This document shows, piece after piece, positions 1 to 9,593 of a DNA stretch of 64,000 nt. The number at the start of each line of letters is the position of its first letter. Positions within the stretch are counted from its first letter, which is position 1. The position numbers were made by a program, and so were the translations under genes. The notes below the pieces were generated by a model. That model did no database searches. It had not been told where the DNA came from and worked only from the letters and a program-made list of their open reading frames with translations. Origin of the DNA: Pirellulales bacterium. Lineage in GTDB: Bacteria; Planctomycetota; Planctomycetia; Pirellulales; DATAWG01. Location: positions 62,001 through 126,000 of the forward strand of contig DATAWG010000098.1 in assembly GCA_036267355.1 (NCBI GenBank). Reading direction: 5' to 3'.

Positions 1-2
1 AC

Positions 3-1937
3 GTGGCTGCTCCGAACGCCGGCCAGTTTTTCATCATGTTCAAGCCGTTCGACCAGCGGCAGGATCCGAAATACTATTACGAGGCGGTGAAGGAGCGGCT
101 CACCAAGCTGATTGCCGAGCAAGTGCCCGAAGCCAAGGCGATGCTTTTCGGTCCGCCGCCGTTGCAGGGTCTGGGCAACGCCAGCGGTTTCCGCATCATG
201 GTCGAAGACCGCGGGGATCTCGGCTTGAACGTGCTGGAGAAAGAAACCAAGCATTTGGTGGCCGTCGCCGCGCCGGCGCCACCGGCAGCTCATCCCGCCG
301 GCGCTGGATCCGCGGGGGGCAAGCAACCGGACGCCGCTTCCGCCGCCACAAGCGCTGCGGTCAAACCGGCCGTCAAGCCGGCCGTCGCCGAGCAATCCTC
401 GAAAGCCGATCCGCCGAAGCCGCCGGTCTCCGACGAGGAGCAGCGGCTGATCGACATTGCCCATAAGAAGCTGCGGAGCACGTTCACGATCTTCAGCGTG
501 AACTACCCGCAATTGTTCGCCGAGCCGGACCGCGATCAATGCCAGGCAATGGGCCTGAATATGTCCGACGTGAACGGCACGCTGCAATCCTATCTCAGCG
601 CGCAATATATCAACGACTTCAATCGCTTCGACCACACCTGGGAAGTGATCGTGGAGGCCGACGCCAGATTTCGCAACCGCGTCGACGACGTGCGGCGGCT
701 GGAAGTCCGCAATTCCTACGGCAAGATGGTTCCGCTCGGTTCGACCGACAGCATCCGTCTGACCAGCGGCCCGCTGGTCGTGACGCGTTACAATCTCTAT
801 CCGGCCTCGACGATTCAAGGCGATTGGCCGCCGGGCGTCAGCTCCGGCGAGGCCATTTCCGCGCTCGAGAATCTATCCGACGCCGTGTTGCCGAAGAAGA
901 TGAAATGCGAATGGACCGAGATCACGTTCCTGCAATTGATCGCCGAAAACACCGGCATGATCATCTTCACGCTGGCCGTGCTGCTGGTGTTTCTGGTGCT
1001 GGCGGCGCAATACGAAAGCTGGTCGCTGCCGCTGGCGATCATCATGGTCGTGCCGATGTGCATCCTGAGCGCGATCATCGGCGTGTGGATCAAGCATTCC
1101 GACATCAACATCTTCACGCAGATCGGGTTCGTCGTGCTGGTTGGGCTGGCGTGCAAGAATGCGGTGTTGATCGTCGAATTCGCCAAGCACAAGCGCGAGC
1201 ACGGCATGTCGCGCCGCGAGGCGACGCTCGAAGCCTGCCGCCTGCGGTTGCGGCCGATCTTGATGACCAGCTTCGCATTCATCCTCGGCGTGGTGCCGTT
1301 GGTGTGGTCGACGGGGGCGGGCTTCGAAATGCGGCGGGCGCTGGGCGTGGCCGTGTTCAGCGGCATGTTGGGCGTGACTTTTTTCGGCATCTTCCTCACC
1401 CCCGTGTTCTTTTCGGTGATCGATTGGGTCGGCACGACGCCGGCGCTCCATTCGCACATGGCCCACAAGATCAATCATGTCTTGCTCGGCGTGTTCGCGC
1501 TCGGCTATGTTCGCCAATTCGGCCGCTGGACACGACGGACGGTAGGGGCCAAGGGCGAGAGGTTAGGGGCGAGAGCCGAGGGGCGCGGAGCGAGGGGCGA
1601 GGAAAGACGGCATGGTCGCAATGGCGTTGCCGCGGATGCGCCGATCGCGATTGCCGACGGCAATGGGTCCGAGCAATCCGCGCAAAACGGACATTTCGCG
1701 CCGATCGGGCAGACCGGCCATGCGACCGCCCATGCCCCCGCATCCGGCACGAACGGCCATCCTTCCAACGGCCACCCTTCCAACGGCCACCCTTCCAACG
1801 GCCAATCGTCGAATGGTCATTCTTCGAACGGCAACGATTCTCATCAGGCGCAGCGAAACGGTGAGGCCACCAACGGCCACCCCGACCCGTTTTCCGACGT
1901 CGACCCCGACCCCGATCCGGATCCGACTGCAAGCTAG
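3..1937 (+). CDS. RND efflux permease, HAE1/AcrB family (C-terminal part, cut by window edge)
   Basis: Only the last 644 residues are visible. The frame is open to the left edge, so the GTG at position 3 is not the real start, and by comparison with AcrB roughly 600 N-terminal residues are missing. It shows the second porter half and the last transmembrane bundle of a proton-driven inner-membrane drug or metal exporter, with the conserved lysine in LACKNAVLIVEFA (about K385). Two features are odd. An Ala/Pro/Lys-rich insert (about residues 86-146) interrupts the porter domain. A long hydrophilic cytoplasmic tail (about 505-644) contains NGHPS repeats and an Asp/Pro-rich end. The homologous full-length permease starts 74 bases downstream, so the two probably form one operon and may assemble together as a heteromeric pump. 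Confidence 0.93.
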   Translation: MAAPNAGQFFIMFKPFDQRQDPKYYYEAVKERLTKLIAEQVPEAKAMLFGPPPLQGLGNASGFRIMVEDRGDLGLNVLEKETKHLVAVAAPAPPAAHPAGAGSAGGKQPDAASAATSAAVKPAVKPAVAEQSSKADPPKPPVSDEEQRLIDIAHKKLRSTFTIFSVNYPQLFAEPDRDQCQAMGLNMSDVNGTLQSYLSAQYINDFNRFDHTWEVIVEADARFRNRVDDVRRLEVRNSYGKMVPLGSTDSIRLTSGPLVVTRYNLYPASTIQGDWPPGVSSGEAISALENLSDAVLPKKMKCEWTEITFLQLIAENTGMIIFTLAVLLVFLVLAAQYESWSLPLAIIMVVPMCILSAIIGVWIKHSDINIFTQIGFVVLVGLACKNAVLIVEFAKHKREHGMSRREATLEACRLRLRPILMTSFAFILGVVPLVWSTGAGFEMRRALGVAVFSGMLGVTFFGIFLTPVFFSVIDWVGTTPALHSHMAHKINHVLLGVFALGYVRQFGRWTRRTVGAKGERLGARAEGRGARGEERRHGRNGVAADAPIAIADGNGSEQSAQNGHFAPIGQTGHATAHAPASGTNGHPSNGHPSNGHPSNGQSSNGHSSNGNDSHQAQRNGEATNGHPDPFSDVDPDPDPDPTAS

Positions 1938-2011
1938 CTGAACCGCGGCTAACCCCAACTTCCCAGTTCTTTGTCACTCGCCCCTCGTCCCTAGCCCCTC
2001 GCCCCTGTCTC

Positions 2012-5000
2012 ATGTTTTCCCGCTTTTTCATCGATCGGCCGATCTTCGCCTCCGTGTGTTCGATCATCGTCACGCTGGGCGGCTCGATCGCGCTGTTTAC
2101 GCTCCCGATCGCGCAATATCCCGACATCACTCCGCCGACGGTCGAAGTTTCGGCCATTTACCCCGGGGCGAATGCCCAAGTGGTCGCCGACACCGTGGCC
2201 GCGCCGATCGAGCAGCAGGTGAACGGCGTCGAGAACATGATCTACATGTCGTCGCAATGCACCAACGACGGCATGTACACGTTGACGATCACGTTCAAAG
2301 TGGGCACGGACCTGAATATCGCGCAGGTGCTGGTGCAGAATCGCGTGTCGCTGGCCAATCCGGTGCTGCCCGACTTGGTGCAGCGCCGCGGCGTGCTCGT
2401 GAAGAAGAAATCGCCGGCGGTGCTGATGATCATCAATCTGTTTTCGCCCGACGGCAGCCGCAACAATCTCGATCTGAGCAATTACGCCACGATCCAGATT
2501 CGCGACGAATTGGCCCGCTTGCCGGGCGTCGGCGACATCACCTATCTCGGCCAGCGCGACTACAGCATGCGGCTTTGGCTCGATCGCGACAAGCTGGCCT
2601 CGCGCAATATCACCGCCTCCGACGTGATCAATGCCGTGCAGCAGCAGAATGTGCAAGTCGCCGCCGGCGAAATCGGCCAGCCGCCGGTGCCCAACGGGCA
2701 GGTTTTTCAATACACGATGACCACCCTCGGACGCTTGGCCGACGCCAATCAATTCGGCGCGATGATCATCAAGACCGGCGCCGATGGCCGGATCGTCCGC
2801 ATGCGCGACGTGGCCAAGATCGAACTCGGCGCGCAAGGCTACGACCAAACCTGCACGCTGAACGGACATCCGTCGGTCGCTCTCTCGCTCTACCAACTTC
2901 CCGGCTCGAACGCGCTGCAGACGGCCAAGCTGGTGCGCACGAAGATGGACGAGCTCAAGCGGCGATTTCCTCACGGCATCGACTACAGCATCGTCTACGA
3001 CACCACCCCCTTCATCAACGAATCGATCAACGAGGTTTTTAAGACGCTGCTCGACGCCGTCGTGCTGGTCGCGCTGGTCGTATTGGTGTTCCTGCAAAAC
3101 TGGCGGTCGGCCATCATTCCCCTCGTGGCCGTGCCCGTGGCCATCGTCGGCACCTTCGCGGCCATGGCGGCAATCGGGTTCAGCTTGAACAATCTCACGT
3201 TGTTCGGCCTGGTGCTGGCGATCGGAATCGTCGTCGACGACGCGATCGTGGTCGTCGAAGCGGTGGAGCATCACATCGAGCACGGCCTCGCGCCGCGCGA
3301 GGCGACGATCCGCGCGATGGAGCAAGTTTCCGGGCCGGTGATCGCGGTCGGACTGGTGCTCAGCGCCGTGTTCATCCCGTGTGCATTTATCACGGGAATC
3401 ACGGGGCAATTCTTCCGGCAATTCGCGCTGACGATCGCCGTGTCGACGGTGATTTCGGCTTTCAATTCGCTGACGCTCAGCCCGGCGCTCGCGGCCATTT
3501 TGCTGCGGCCGCGGGAAAAGGGCGTGTATCAGGCGTTGCCGCGGATCGCCTTTCTGGCTCTCGGAGGCTGGGCGGGCTGGCAGTTTCTGGCCCCTTGGCT
3601 GCTCAAGCTGGCCGGTTCCAGCGATTGGATGGAGATGCACGTCGGTGCCGCGCTGGCCGGCGTCGCGCTCGGTTGGCCGCTCACCGCGCCGCTCAATCGA
3701 ATTCTCGGCTGGTCGTTTGCGCTGTTCAACCGGGGCTTCGATTATTCCACCGGCATTTACACTCGCGTCGTGGGCATGTCGCTGCGCGTCAGCGCGATCG
3801 TGCTGTTGCTCTACGGTGGCTTGCTCTGGCTGACCTATGTCGGTTTCGTAAACACTCCGACCGGGTTCATTCCCAGCCAAGACAAGGGCTACTTGCTGGT
3901 CAACGTGCAATTGCCCGACTCGGCGTCGGTCGAGCGAACCGAAGCGGTGATGCGGCGCGTCGAGGCGATCGCCAAGAACGAAAAGGGCGTGCGCGATCGC
4001 GTGGCCATCGCCGGCCAATCGATCCTGCTCAACGCCAATTCGCCGAATTTCGGCGCCCTCTATCTGATGCTCGACGATTTCCACGATCGCACCGATCCGT
4101 CGCTCTCGGGCGATGCCATCGCCGCGCGGCTGGAAAAGAAAGTGCAGGATGAGATTCCGGGGGCGGTGGTCAACGTGTTCGGCGCTCCGCCGGTCGACGG
4201 GCTCGGCACCGCCGGCGGTTTCAAGATCATCGTCGAAGATCGCGGCGACAGCGGTTTGCCCGCCTTGCAACACATCGCCGACAATGTCGTCGAGCAGGGC
4301 AACGGCACGCGCGGCTTGCAGGGCTTTTTCACCAGCTTCCGCGCCAATACTCCCTGGCTGTTTCTCGGCATCGATCGGGCCGAGGCCGAGACGATGGGCG
4401 TCTCGATGGGCGAAGTGTTCAACACGCTCGAGGTCTATCTGGCGTCGCTGTATGTCAACGACTTCAACCGCTTCGGCCGCACGTGGCAGGTGAATCTGCA
4501 GGGCGACTCCAAATTTCGCAAGCAGCTCGACGACATCAAGCAACTCAAGATCCGCAATGCGACCGGCGGCATGGTGCCGCTCAACACGCTGCTGACGACC
4601 CACGAAGTCGATGGCCCGGTGATGATCGTGCGCTACAACATGTATCCGGCGGCCGCCATCAATGGCTCGCCGGCGCCCGGCACCAGCTCCGGCCAGGCGA
4701 TCGCGCGCGCGGAAAACGTCGTCCGCAAGGGGCTCGAAGATTATCCGGCCATGCGCAGCGAATGGACCGAGTTGGCGATGCTGCAGCTTGAAACCGGCAA
4801 CACGGCGATGCTGGTGTTCGTGCTCGCGGTAGTGCTGGTGTTCCTCGTGCTGGCCGCGCAATACGAAAGCTGGACGCTGCCGCTGGCGGTGATTCTGGTC
4901 GTGCCGATGTGTTTGCTGTGTTCGATTGCGGGCGTGATTATCGCCCACATGGATATCAACATTTTCACGCAGATCGGCTTCGTGGTGCTCGTGGGGTTGG

Positions 5001-5326
5001 CGTGCAAGAACGCGATTTTGATCGTCGAATTCGCCAAGGCCCAGCGTGAGGCGGGCGTGCCGCGGCATCAGGCCACGCTCGAAGCCTGCAAGCTGCGATT
5101 GCGGCCGATCATGATGACCAGCTTCGCGTTTATCTTGGGCGTGGTGCCGTTGGTGTTGGCCGAGGGGGCCGGGGCCGAAATGCGGCGCACGCTCGGCACG
5201 GCCGTGTTTGCCGGGATGCTGGGCGTCACGCTATTCGGCATCTTCCTGACGCCGGTGTTCTTCTACGTATTGCAGTGGATGAAAGACCTGCGCGAATCGC
5301 CGGCCGAATCGCGCCGCGACGATTGA
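2012..5326 (+). CDS. RND efflux permease, HAE1/AcrB family
   Basis: This is a complete 1104-residue inner-membrane permease that would export substrates using proton flow, together with a periplasmic adaptor and an outer-membrane channel that are not in this window. The N-terminus has the family opening FIDRPIFASV. The proton-relay aspartates D409-D410 sit in VVDDAIVVVE, and the relay lysine is K999 in LACKNAILIVEFA. A segment of about 60 residues between the two membrane bundles (about 505-565) contains two extra hydrophobic stretches not found in AcrB, which explains the length of 1104 against about 1050. The ATG fits the start of the first membrane helix. It follows another RND gene in the same direction. 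Substrate cannot be told from sequence. Confidence 0.97.
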   Translation: MFSRFFIDRPIFASVCSIIVTLGGSIALFTLPIAQYPDITPPTVEVSAIYPGANAQVVADTVAAPIEQQVNGVENMIYMSSQCTNDGMYTLTITFKVGTDLNIAQVLVQNRVSLANPVLPDLVQRRGVLVKKKSPAVLMIINLFSPDGSRNNLDLSNYATIQIRDELARLPGVGDITYLGQRDYSMRLWLDRDKLASRNITASDVINAVQQQNVQVAAGEIGQPPVPNGQVFQYTMTTLGRLADANQFGAMIIKTGADGRIVRMRDVAKIELGAQGYDQTCTLNGHPSVALSLYQLPGSNALQTAKLVRTKMDELKRRFPHGIDYSIVYDTTPFINESINEVFKTLLDAVVLVALVVLVFLQNWRSAIIPLVAVPVAIVGTFAAMAAIGFSLNNLTLFGLVLAIGIVVDDAIVVVEAVEHHIEHGLAPREATIRAMEQVSGPVIAVGLVLSAVFIPCAFITGITGQFFRQFALTIAVSTVISAFNSLTLSPALAAILLRPREKGVYQALPRIAFLALGGWAGWQFLAPWLLKLAGSSDWMEMHVGAALAGVALGWPLTAPLNRILGWSFALFNRGFDYSTGIYTRVVGMSLRVSAIVLLLYGGLLWLTYVGFVNTPTGFIPSQDKGYLLVNVQLPDSASVERTEAVMRRVEAIAKNEKGVRDRVAIAGQSILLNANSPNFGALYLMLDDFHDRTDPSLSGDAIAARLEKKVQDEIPGAVVNVFGAPPVDGLGTAGGFKIIVEDRGDSGLPALQHIADNVVEQGNGTRGLQGFFTSFRANTPWLFLGIDRAEAETMGVSMGEVFNTLEVYLASLYVNDFNRFGRTWQVNLQGDSKFRKQLDDIKQLKIRNATGGMVPLNTLLTTHEVDGPVMIVRYNMYPAAAINGSPAPGTSSGQAIARAENVVRKGLEDYPAMRSEWTELAMLQLETGNTAMLVFVLAVVLVFLVLAAQYESWTLPLAVILVVPMCLLCSIAGVIIAHMDINIFTQIGFVVLVGLACKNAILIVEFAKAQREAGVPRHQATLEACKLRLRPIMMTSFAFILGVVPLVLAEGAGAEMRRTLGTAVFAGMLGVTLFGIFLTPVFFYVLQWMKDLRESPAESRRDD

Positions 5327-5334
5327 GGGCGCCC

Positions 5335-5400
5335 CAAGCCCAGGGAAGGCGGCCCACGACCGCTCGATTGGAGAATGCCCGGCCCGCCTTCCCTGGGCTT
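5335..5400. repeat. REP-like palindrome next to the RAYT transposase gene
   Basis: Two inverted arms, AAGCCCAGGGAAGGCGG and its near-complement ending in CCTTCCCTGGGCTT, enclose about 30 bases. The same arms recur on the other side of the transposase gene (5980-6090). The element lies just after the RND stop codon and overlaps the 3' end of the transposase frame, so it could also act as a hairpin terminator for both convergent genes. Confidence 0.85.
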
Positions 5401-5974
5401 ATGGCGCGGCCGGCGGACCTTCATCCACTCCCTCCGTTTTCCAAACGCCAAGCCAGGCGCCCTCCTCGGCGTGACGAATGATATAGCGAAACGTATTCAA
5501 CTGATGTTCGCGGTCGCGAATCTCCACGGCCTTGCTTCGAACGGCCCAAAGTCTTCCCTTCCAGCCACGATCGTGGAGCAGTAGTGTTGCATATCGCTTG
5601 GCTCGACCTGTCAATTGCCGCTGCCGGCCGCGCGGAAGCTTCACCAACAGATGCGCGTGCTGAGACGCGACCGCGGCCGCCAATAGCCACGCACCCGAGC
5701 GTGTCAATTCCTGCCACAGCGATCGCCCGACAAGCGGCCGCCACCTCGGCGTCAGAACGACCGGCTGCTGCACGAGTAGTTTGCGGCTGAGCCGTTCCAG
5801 CTCGGCGAACTCGCTTGGTGGTGGCGGATTCTTGTAATCGCCGACGACATGTTCTCGATGGTGGCGAGTGCGAAAACCCCGCGCGTCGCCGCGCAACCAA
5901 GCGCCGTAGGTGGTAACCACGATGTGATACCAAACTCGCGCATCCGGCGGCAGGATCGCACCCATAACAATCAT
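5399..5974 (-). CDS. REP-associated tyrosine transposase (RAYT, Y1/IS200-like)
   Basis: The product is a 191-residue single-strand DNA endonuclease/transposase of the Y1 (HUH) superfamily. The metal-binding HUH motif is HAH at residues 106-108, followed by hydrophobic LLV. The likely catalytic tyrosine is Y164 in FRYIIRH, with Y128 as an alternative. The opening segment WYHIVVTTYGAWLRGD is, from memory, typical of planctomycete members. The frame is open further upstream, but that part only translates the palindromic repeats, so I place the start at the ATG at 5974 (or 5965). REP-like palindromes flank the gene on both sides and no terminal repeats of a classical insertion sequence are seen. 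This fits a domesticated RAYT that acts on dispersed palindromes rather than moving itself. Confidence 0.85.
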   Translation of the reverse strand: MIVMGAILPPDARVWYHIVVTTYGAWLRGDARGFRTRHHREHVVGDYKNPPPPSEFAELERLSRKLLVQQPVVLTPRWRPLVGRSLWQELTRSGAWLLAAAVASQHAHLLVKLPRGRQRQLTGRAKRYATLLLHDRGWKGRLWAVRSKAVEIRDREHQLNTFRYIIRHAEEGAWLGVWKTEGVDEGPPAAP

Positions 5975-5979
5975 TCTCC

Positions 5980-6090
5980 AAGCCCAGGGAAGGCGGCCCA
6001 CGCCCGTTCCAATGGAAAACGCCCCGCCCGCCTTCCCTGGGCTTTCTCCGTTCCAATGGAAAACGCCTCGCCCGCCTTCCCTGGGTTTTG
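5980..6090. repeat. REP-like palindrome cluster upstream of the RAYT gene
   Basis: One left arm (AAGCCCAGGGAAGGCGG) is followed by two right arms (CCCGCCTTCCCTGGG), each right arm preceded by a copy of CGTTCCAATGGAAAACGCC. The pattern is therefore a palindrome plus one extra half-unit. It matches the element at 5335-5400 and sits immediately before the transposase start. Confidence 0.85.
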
Positions 6091-6123
6091 CGAGCCATTT
6101 GAGGGAGCGGCCATCGCCCGCGA

Positions 6124-7791
6124 TTACAATTTGCTCCAATCGATCGGGTGCCCGTCGTTTCTTAGAATCAGCCAGCGGAACATTTCAGCATCGATATTCT
6201 TCCTGATCGTATGCACGCTGCCGTCGGCGAGTGCCGCCGCAAAGCCATCGGGGCCGATCGTTCCCAATCCGGCCAGCGGCTTTTGCGGGTCGAAGTCCAT
6301 GTCGTCGGGCTTGGTCCAGATGACGGCTTTGTCTTCGCCGACTTCGAGAATCAAGAGCGTGTTCGACGTGCCGTCGCGAATTTCTGCGAACGTGATTTCC
6401 TTCGCGCCATCGAAGATCGTGTCTTTGCCGACCGGCACGACGTAGCGCGTTTGGCCTCCGGCCAGCTTGCTATCGGGATCTTTGAAAACCGCCGGCATTT
6501 TCGCGATGAGCGGCTTGTTGTGCTCGCTATCCCAGGGTTCGTCGAGATGAAACTGCCTGAACAGATCCATCTGATCCAGTTGCGGGAGCAGGTACACGCG
6601 CCAGCTGAGCAGCGGTTTGCCGTCTTTCGAATAAATGGCATGGGCCGGGAAGTGCTGGTCCTGGACCTCGCGCGAGAACATCGCCAATGCGAGTTGCTTG
6701 AGATTGGTGATGCTCTGCATGCGAAACGAGGTCCCCTTCGCGGCATTGATCGCCGGCATCACGACTTTTCCCGCGAGCGCATCGAGCGTGCCGAGGTTGC
6801 CGATTTCGACGGTCACCTGCTTGCCGCTTTGATGTGGCACGAGCCCATCGACGAGCTTGGCGGCCAAGGCAGTCGCGTACTCGCGCGATTCCCGTTGTTC
6901 GGCCGGCATGGTTTCATCGGGCGCGCCTTTCAGGGCCGGCAAAAATGCTTGGCCCAATTGCTGAAATGCTTTGATCATCGCGGCGATTTTTTCGGCTGCC
7001 GCTTCGTCGTTGCCGATGAGCATCAGCTTCAACGAGATTTCCGGGTTCGTGCGGACGCTCAGTTTCGCGGCCCGCAGCAGATCGGGTAATTCGCTCACCG
7101 GCTTCAGCGGGCCGGGAAAGGCCTGTGGAGGCAAATTCCCCGTAATCATTGCTTTCGCCGCATCCGTGTTGGTGAAAATGATCGTGGCATCGGCGGCGGG
7201 TTCGACGCCCGCGAGCGCGGAGATCAACAGCGATTTGGCCCCCTTCGCGGCGAAGACCTTGGGTAGCCACGAAAGGTCTGCGGAAATGAACGTTCGCTCA
7301 TCAAGGAAGTAGATACCGAAGTCGCCGCCGGGGGCCGAATTCGCCGGGGAGCCCTCCGACCGGTAATACTTGTGGCCCTCGATTTCCGCTTCCTCGGCTT
7401 TTCGCGGACCCCAGATTGCGGCGAGCAGTTCGGCTTTGTCGATCGGTTTGGACAATCGAAATATGCCGCCCCCCTGCGGCTCTCGATGGCCGCTTTCGGC
7501 CGGCGGCGCCATGAGCACGACCGCCTCTTCGACATCGAGCGGCGAGCAGCCGAACCGGCGCCCCATCTGCTCGGCAAAACCCTTCATATCGAATTTCGCC
7601 AACGCCTCGCTCGTCAACACGCGCTTTGGATAAAGCACCGCCGCGGCAAAGGCGTCGTCGGGAATCAAGCCCGTCCAGATGGGTGCGGTCGTCGGCCCCG
7701 GCGGCTCGTCAGCCGCGCGAGCGTACAGGCTGCTCAGACCAACGGCGGCCAGAACAATCAGACTTGGCGGGAGCAAGCGACAAATCTTCAT
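6124..7791 (-). CDS. Exported DUF1559-domain protein (first of two paralogues)
   Basis: The product has 555 residues and begins with a signal peptide (MKICRLLPP, a hydrophobic core, then ARAADE). Residues about 25-340 are a region shared with the next gene that I cannot name. Residues about 360-540 match the planctomycete DUF1559 family: NLKQLALAM, HFPAHAIYSKDGKPLLSWRV, PWDSEHNKPLIAKMP and the terminal ADGSVHTIRKNID segment. In most DUF1559 proteins this domain follows a type IV pilin-like N-terminus; here it follows a different exported domain. The open frame reaches further upstream, but the signal peptide fixes the start at 7791. The paralogue ends 53 bases upstream on the same strand, so the two are probably co-transcribed after a tandem duplication. 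The function is unknown. Confidence 0.88.
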   Translation of the reverse strand: MKICRLLPPSLIVLAAVGLSSLYARAADEPPGPTTAPIWTGLIPDDAFAAAVLYPKRVLTSEALAKFDMKGFAEQMGRRFGCSPLDVEEAVVLMAPPAESGHREPQGGGIFRLSKPIDKAELLAAIWGPRKAEEAEIEGHKYYRSEGSPANSAPGGDFGIYFLDERTFISADLSWLPKVFAAKGAKSLLISALAGVEPAADATIIFTNTDAAKAMITGNLPPQAFPGPLKPVSELPDLLRAAKLSVRTNPEISLKLMLIGNDEAAAEKIAAMIKAFQQLGQAFLPALKGAPDETMPAEQRESREYATALAAKLVDGLVPHQSGKQVTVEIGNLGTLDALAGKVVMPAINAAKGTSFRMQSITNLKQLALAMFSREVQDQHFPAHAIYSKDGKPLLSWRVYLLPQLDQMDLFRQFHLDEPWDSEHNKPLIAKMPAVFKDPDSKLAGGQTRYVVPVGKDTIFDGAKEITFAEIRDGTSNTLLILEVGEDKAVIWTKPDDMDFDPQKPLAGLGTIGPDGFAAALADGSVHTIRKNIDAEMFRWLILRNDGHPIDWSKL

Positions 7792-7844
7792 TTGAATTTC
7801 TCGTTGTGAAAGGGGCGTAGGGCAACGCGAGGTGATCGCCAAGA

Positions 7845-9530
7845 TCAAAGCTTGCTCTGGTCGATCGATTTGCCGTCGTTGCGGAGGATGAGGCGGCGGA
7901 AGGTTTCGGCGTCGATCGTCTTGCGGAGGTTTTGCACGTGGCAATCGGCAAAGCAAGCCGGGATGCCGCCGTCGTCGATCTTGCCCAGGCCGGCCAGCGG
8001 CTTTTGCGGGTCGAAATCCAAATCGTCGGGCTTGGTCCACACGACCGATTTATCCTCGCCGACCGCGAGAATCAGCACCGTGTGCCACGTGCCATCGGTG
8101 ATCTGTGAGACTGAGACTCCTTTATCGCCGTCGAAAATCGTGTCTTTGCCGACCGGCACGACATAGCGCGTGTGCCCCTCGGCGAGCGGCTTGCTGCCAA
8201 TGGTTTTGAAAACCTCGGGCATTTTCGCGATCAGCGGCTTGTTGTGCTCGCTGTCCCACGGCTCATCGAGATGGAATTGCTTGAACAACTCGCCTTCGTC
8301 CAAATACTGCAGCGCATACACGCGCCAACTCAGCAGCGGCTTGCCGGCTTTGGAAAAGATCGCGTGTGGAGGAAAATGGCCGTCGGCGCTTTCGCAATTC
8401 AATAGCGCGAGGCCGAGTTGGCGGAGGTTGTTCGTTTTTCGATAGCGTTCCGCAGTTTTCCGCTCGGCGGCGGCCTGGGGCAAGATGAGTTTCTCGACCA
8501 CCGATTCGACGCTGCACACGTCGTCGATTTTCACGGTCACATGCTTGCCCGATTTTTGCGGCACAAGGCCATCGGCAATTTTGGCGACGACTTTCGCGCC
8601 CAATTCTTGCGCCTGCCGCGTTTCCTCCGGAGCGCCGGGCGGCGGCGCCATTTGCAATATCGGCAGCAATTGCTGCTTGACGCGCTGTTGCAGGTCTTTG
8701 ACCCCTTGCGCCAACTTGTCGGCAGCGGCCTCGTCGGCGCCGCTGAGCGAGAGCCGGAAGGAAATTTGCGGATCGGTGTAGACGGACAACCTGGCCGATT
8801 CCAGCGCGCCAAGCGCCTCGACAATCGGTTGCATCGCGCCGCCGATCGGCGGAAGTTCGTTCAAAAGCGATTGTTTGGCGCCGTCGGTGTTGGCATAAAG
8901 AATCGTCCCTTCGGCATCGGGATCGACCGTCGCCAGCGCGGTGATCAATGGCGACGTGGCATTCTTGGCCGTGAGAATCTTTTCCAGCCATGGCTCGTCG
9001 GCAACGATGAAAACCTGGTCGCTGAGAAAGCAGATCACCGGCTCGCGGTTGAATCGCTGCGGGTTGGCGGGATCTTTCGCGGCGCGGAAATATTTGTGCC
9101 CGGCGATCTCCGCTTCTTCCACTTTCGAGTGCCTGAGGATTTTTCCGGCCAGCTCGGTCTTGGGCGTCGCCGTTGCGAGCCGGATGACCATTGCGTGCTG
9201 CACGTCATTGCGCAAATTCGGTTTCTGCGGCGCTTGCGGCGGCCCTATGAAAAAGACCATTTCTTCCACTTGCCAGGGATTAAATCCATCCCGGGCCATG
9301 TCGGCAAAATCGAGCTTGTCCTTCAAATCGAACTTGGCCAGCCGCTTGTCCATGAGCACCCGCCGCGGATGCACCGACATGGCAAAGAAGGCGTCGTCGG
9401 GCACCAGGCCGGCTTGCAATGCCGCTTCGCCCCGTGTCAGGCCCTGGTTCGAAGCGTGAGCCTGCCAGACTGCCAATGCAAGTGCCCCGCAAACGAACAG
9501 GCCGCAAGCGATCCTGCGTCGAATAGACAT
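7845..9530 (-). CDS. Exported DUF1559-domain protein (second paralogue)
   Basis: This 561-residue protein is clearly homologous over its whole length to its downstream neighbour. It has a signal peptide (MSIRRRIACG with a hydrophobic core, cleavage likely near QAHAS) and then a LVPDDAFFAMSVHPRRVLM segment that corresponds to LIPDDAFAAAVLYPKRVLT in the paralogue. The DUF1559-type C-terminus occupies about 367-545 (NNLRQLGLALLN, HFPPHAIFSKAGKPLLSWRV, PWDSEHNKPLIAKMP). The usual ADG near the end reads ADC here (CFADCHVQN). Both proteins would act in the periplasm or at the cell surface. Nothing indicates a catalytic site. Confidence 0.88.
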   Translation of the reverse strand: MSIRRRIACGLFVCGALALAVWQAHASNQGLTRGEAALQAGLVPDDAFFAMSVHPRRVLMDKRLAKFDLKDKLDFADMARDGFNPWQVEEMVFFIGPPQAPQKPNLRNDVQHAMVIRLATATPKTELAGKILRHSKVEEAEIAGHKYFRAAKDPANPQRFNREPVICFLSDQVFIVADEPWLEKILTAKNATSPLITALATVDPDAEGTILYANTDGAKQSLLNELPPIGGAMQPIVEALGALESARLSVYTDPQISFRLSLSGADEAAADKLAQGVKDLQQRVKQQLLPILQMAPPPGAPEETRQAQELGAKVVAKIADGLVPQKSGKHVTVKIDDVCSVESVVEKLILPQAAAERKTAERYRKTNNLRQLGLALLNCESADGHFPPHAIFSKAGKPLLSWRVYALQYLDEGELFKQFHLDEPWDSEHNKPLIAKMPEVFKTIGSKPLAEGHTRYVVPVGKDTIFDGDKGVSVSQITDGTWHTVLILAVGEDKSVVWTKPDDLDFDPQKPLAGLGKIDDGGIPACFADCHVQNLRKTIDAETFRRLILRNDGKSIDQSKL

Positions 9531-9593
9531 CTGAGATTCTCCAATGTGCCCGTTTGAGATGAGAAAAGATTCTGTCGAGAAGCGGCGACGATC

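Noticed and set aside
1991-5068. A 1025-codon open frame on the minus strand
   Set aside because: It mirrors the RND permease gene. Its translation is rich in His, Arg and Asp with no domain, as expected for the complement of a GC-rich coding strand.
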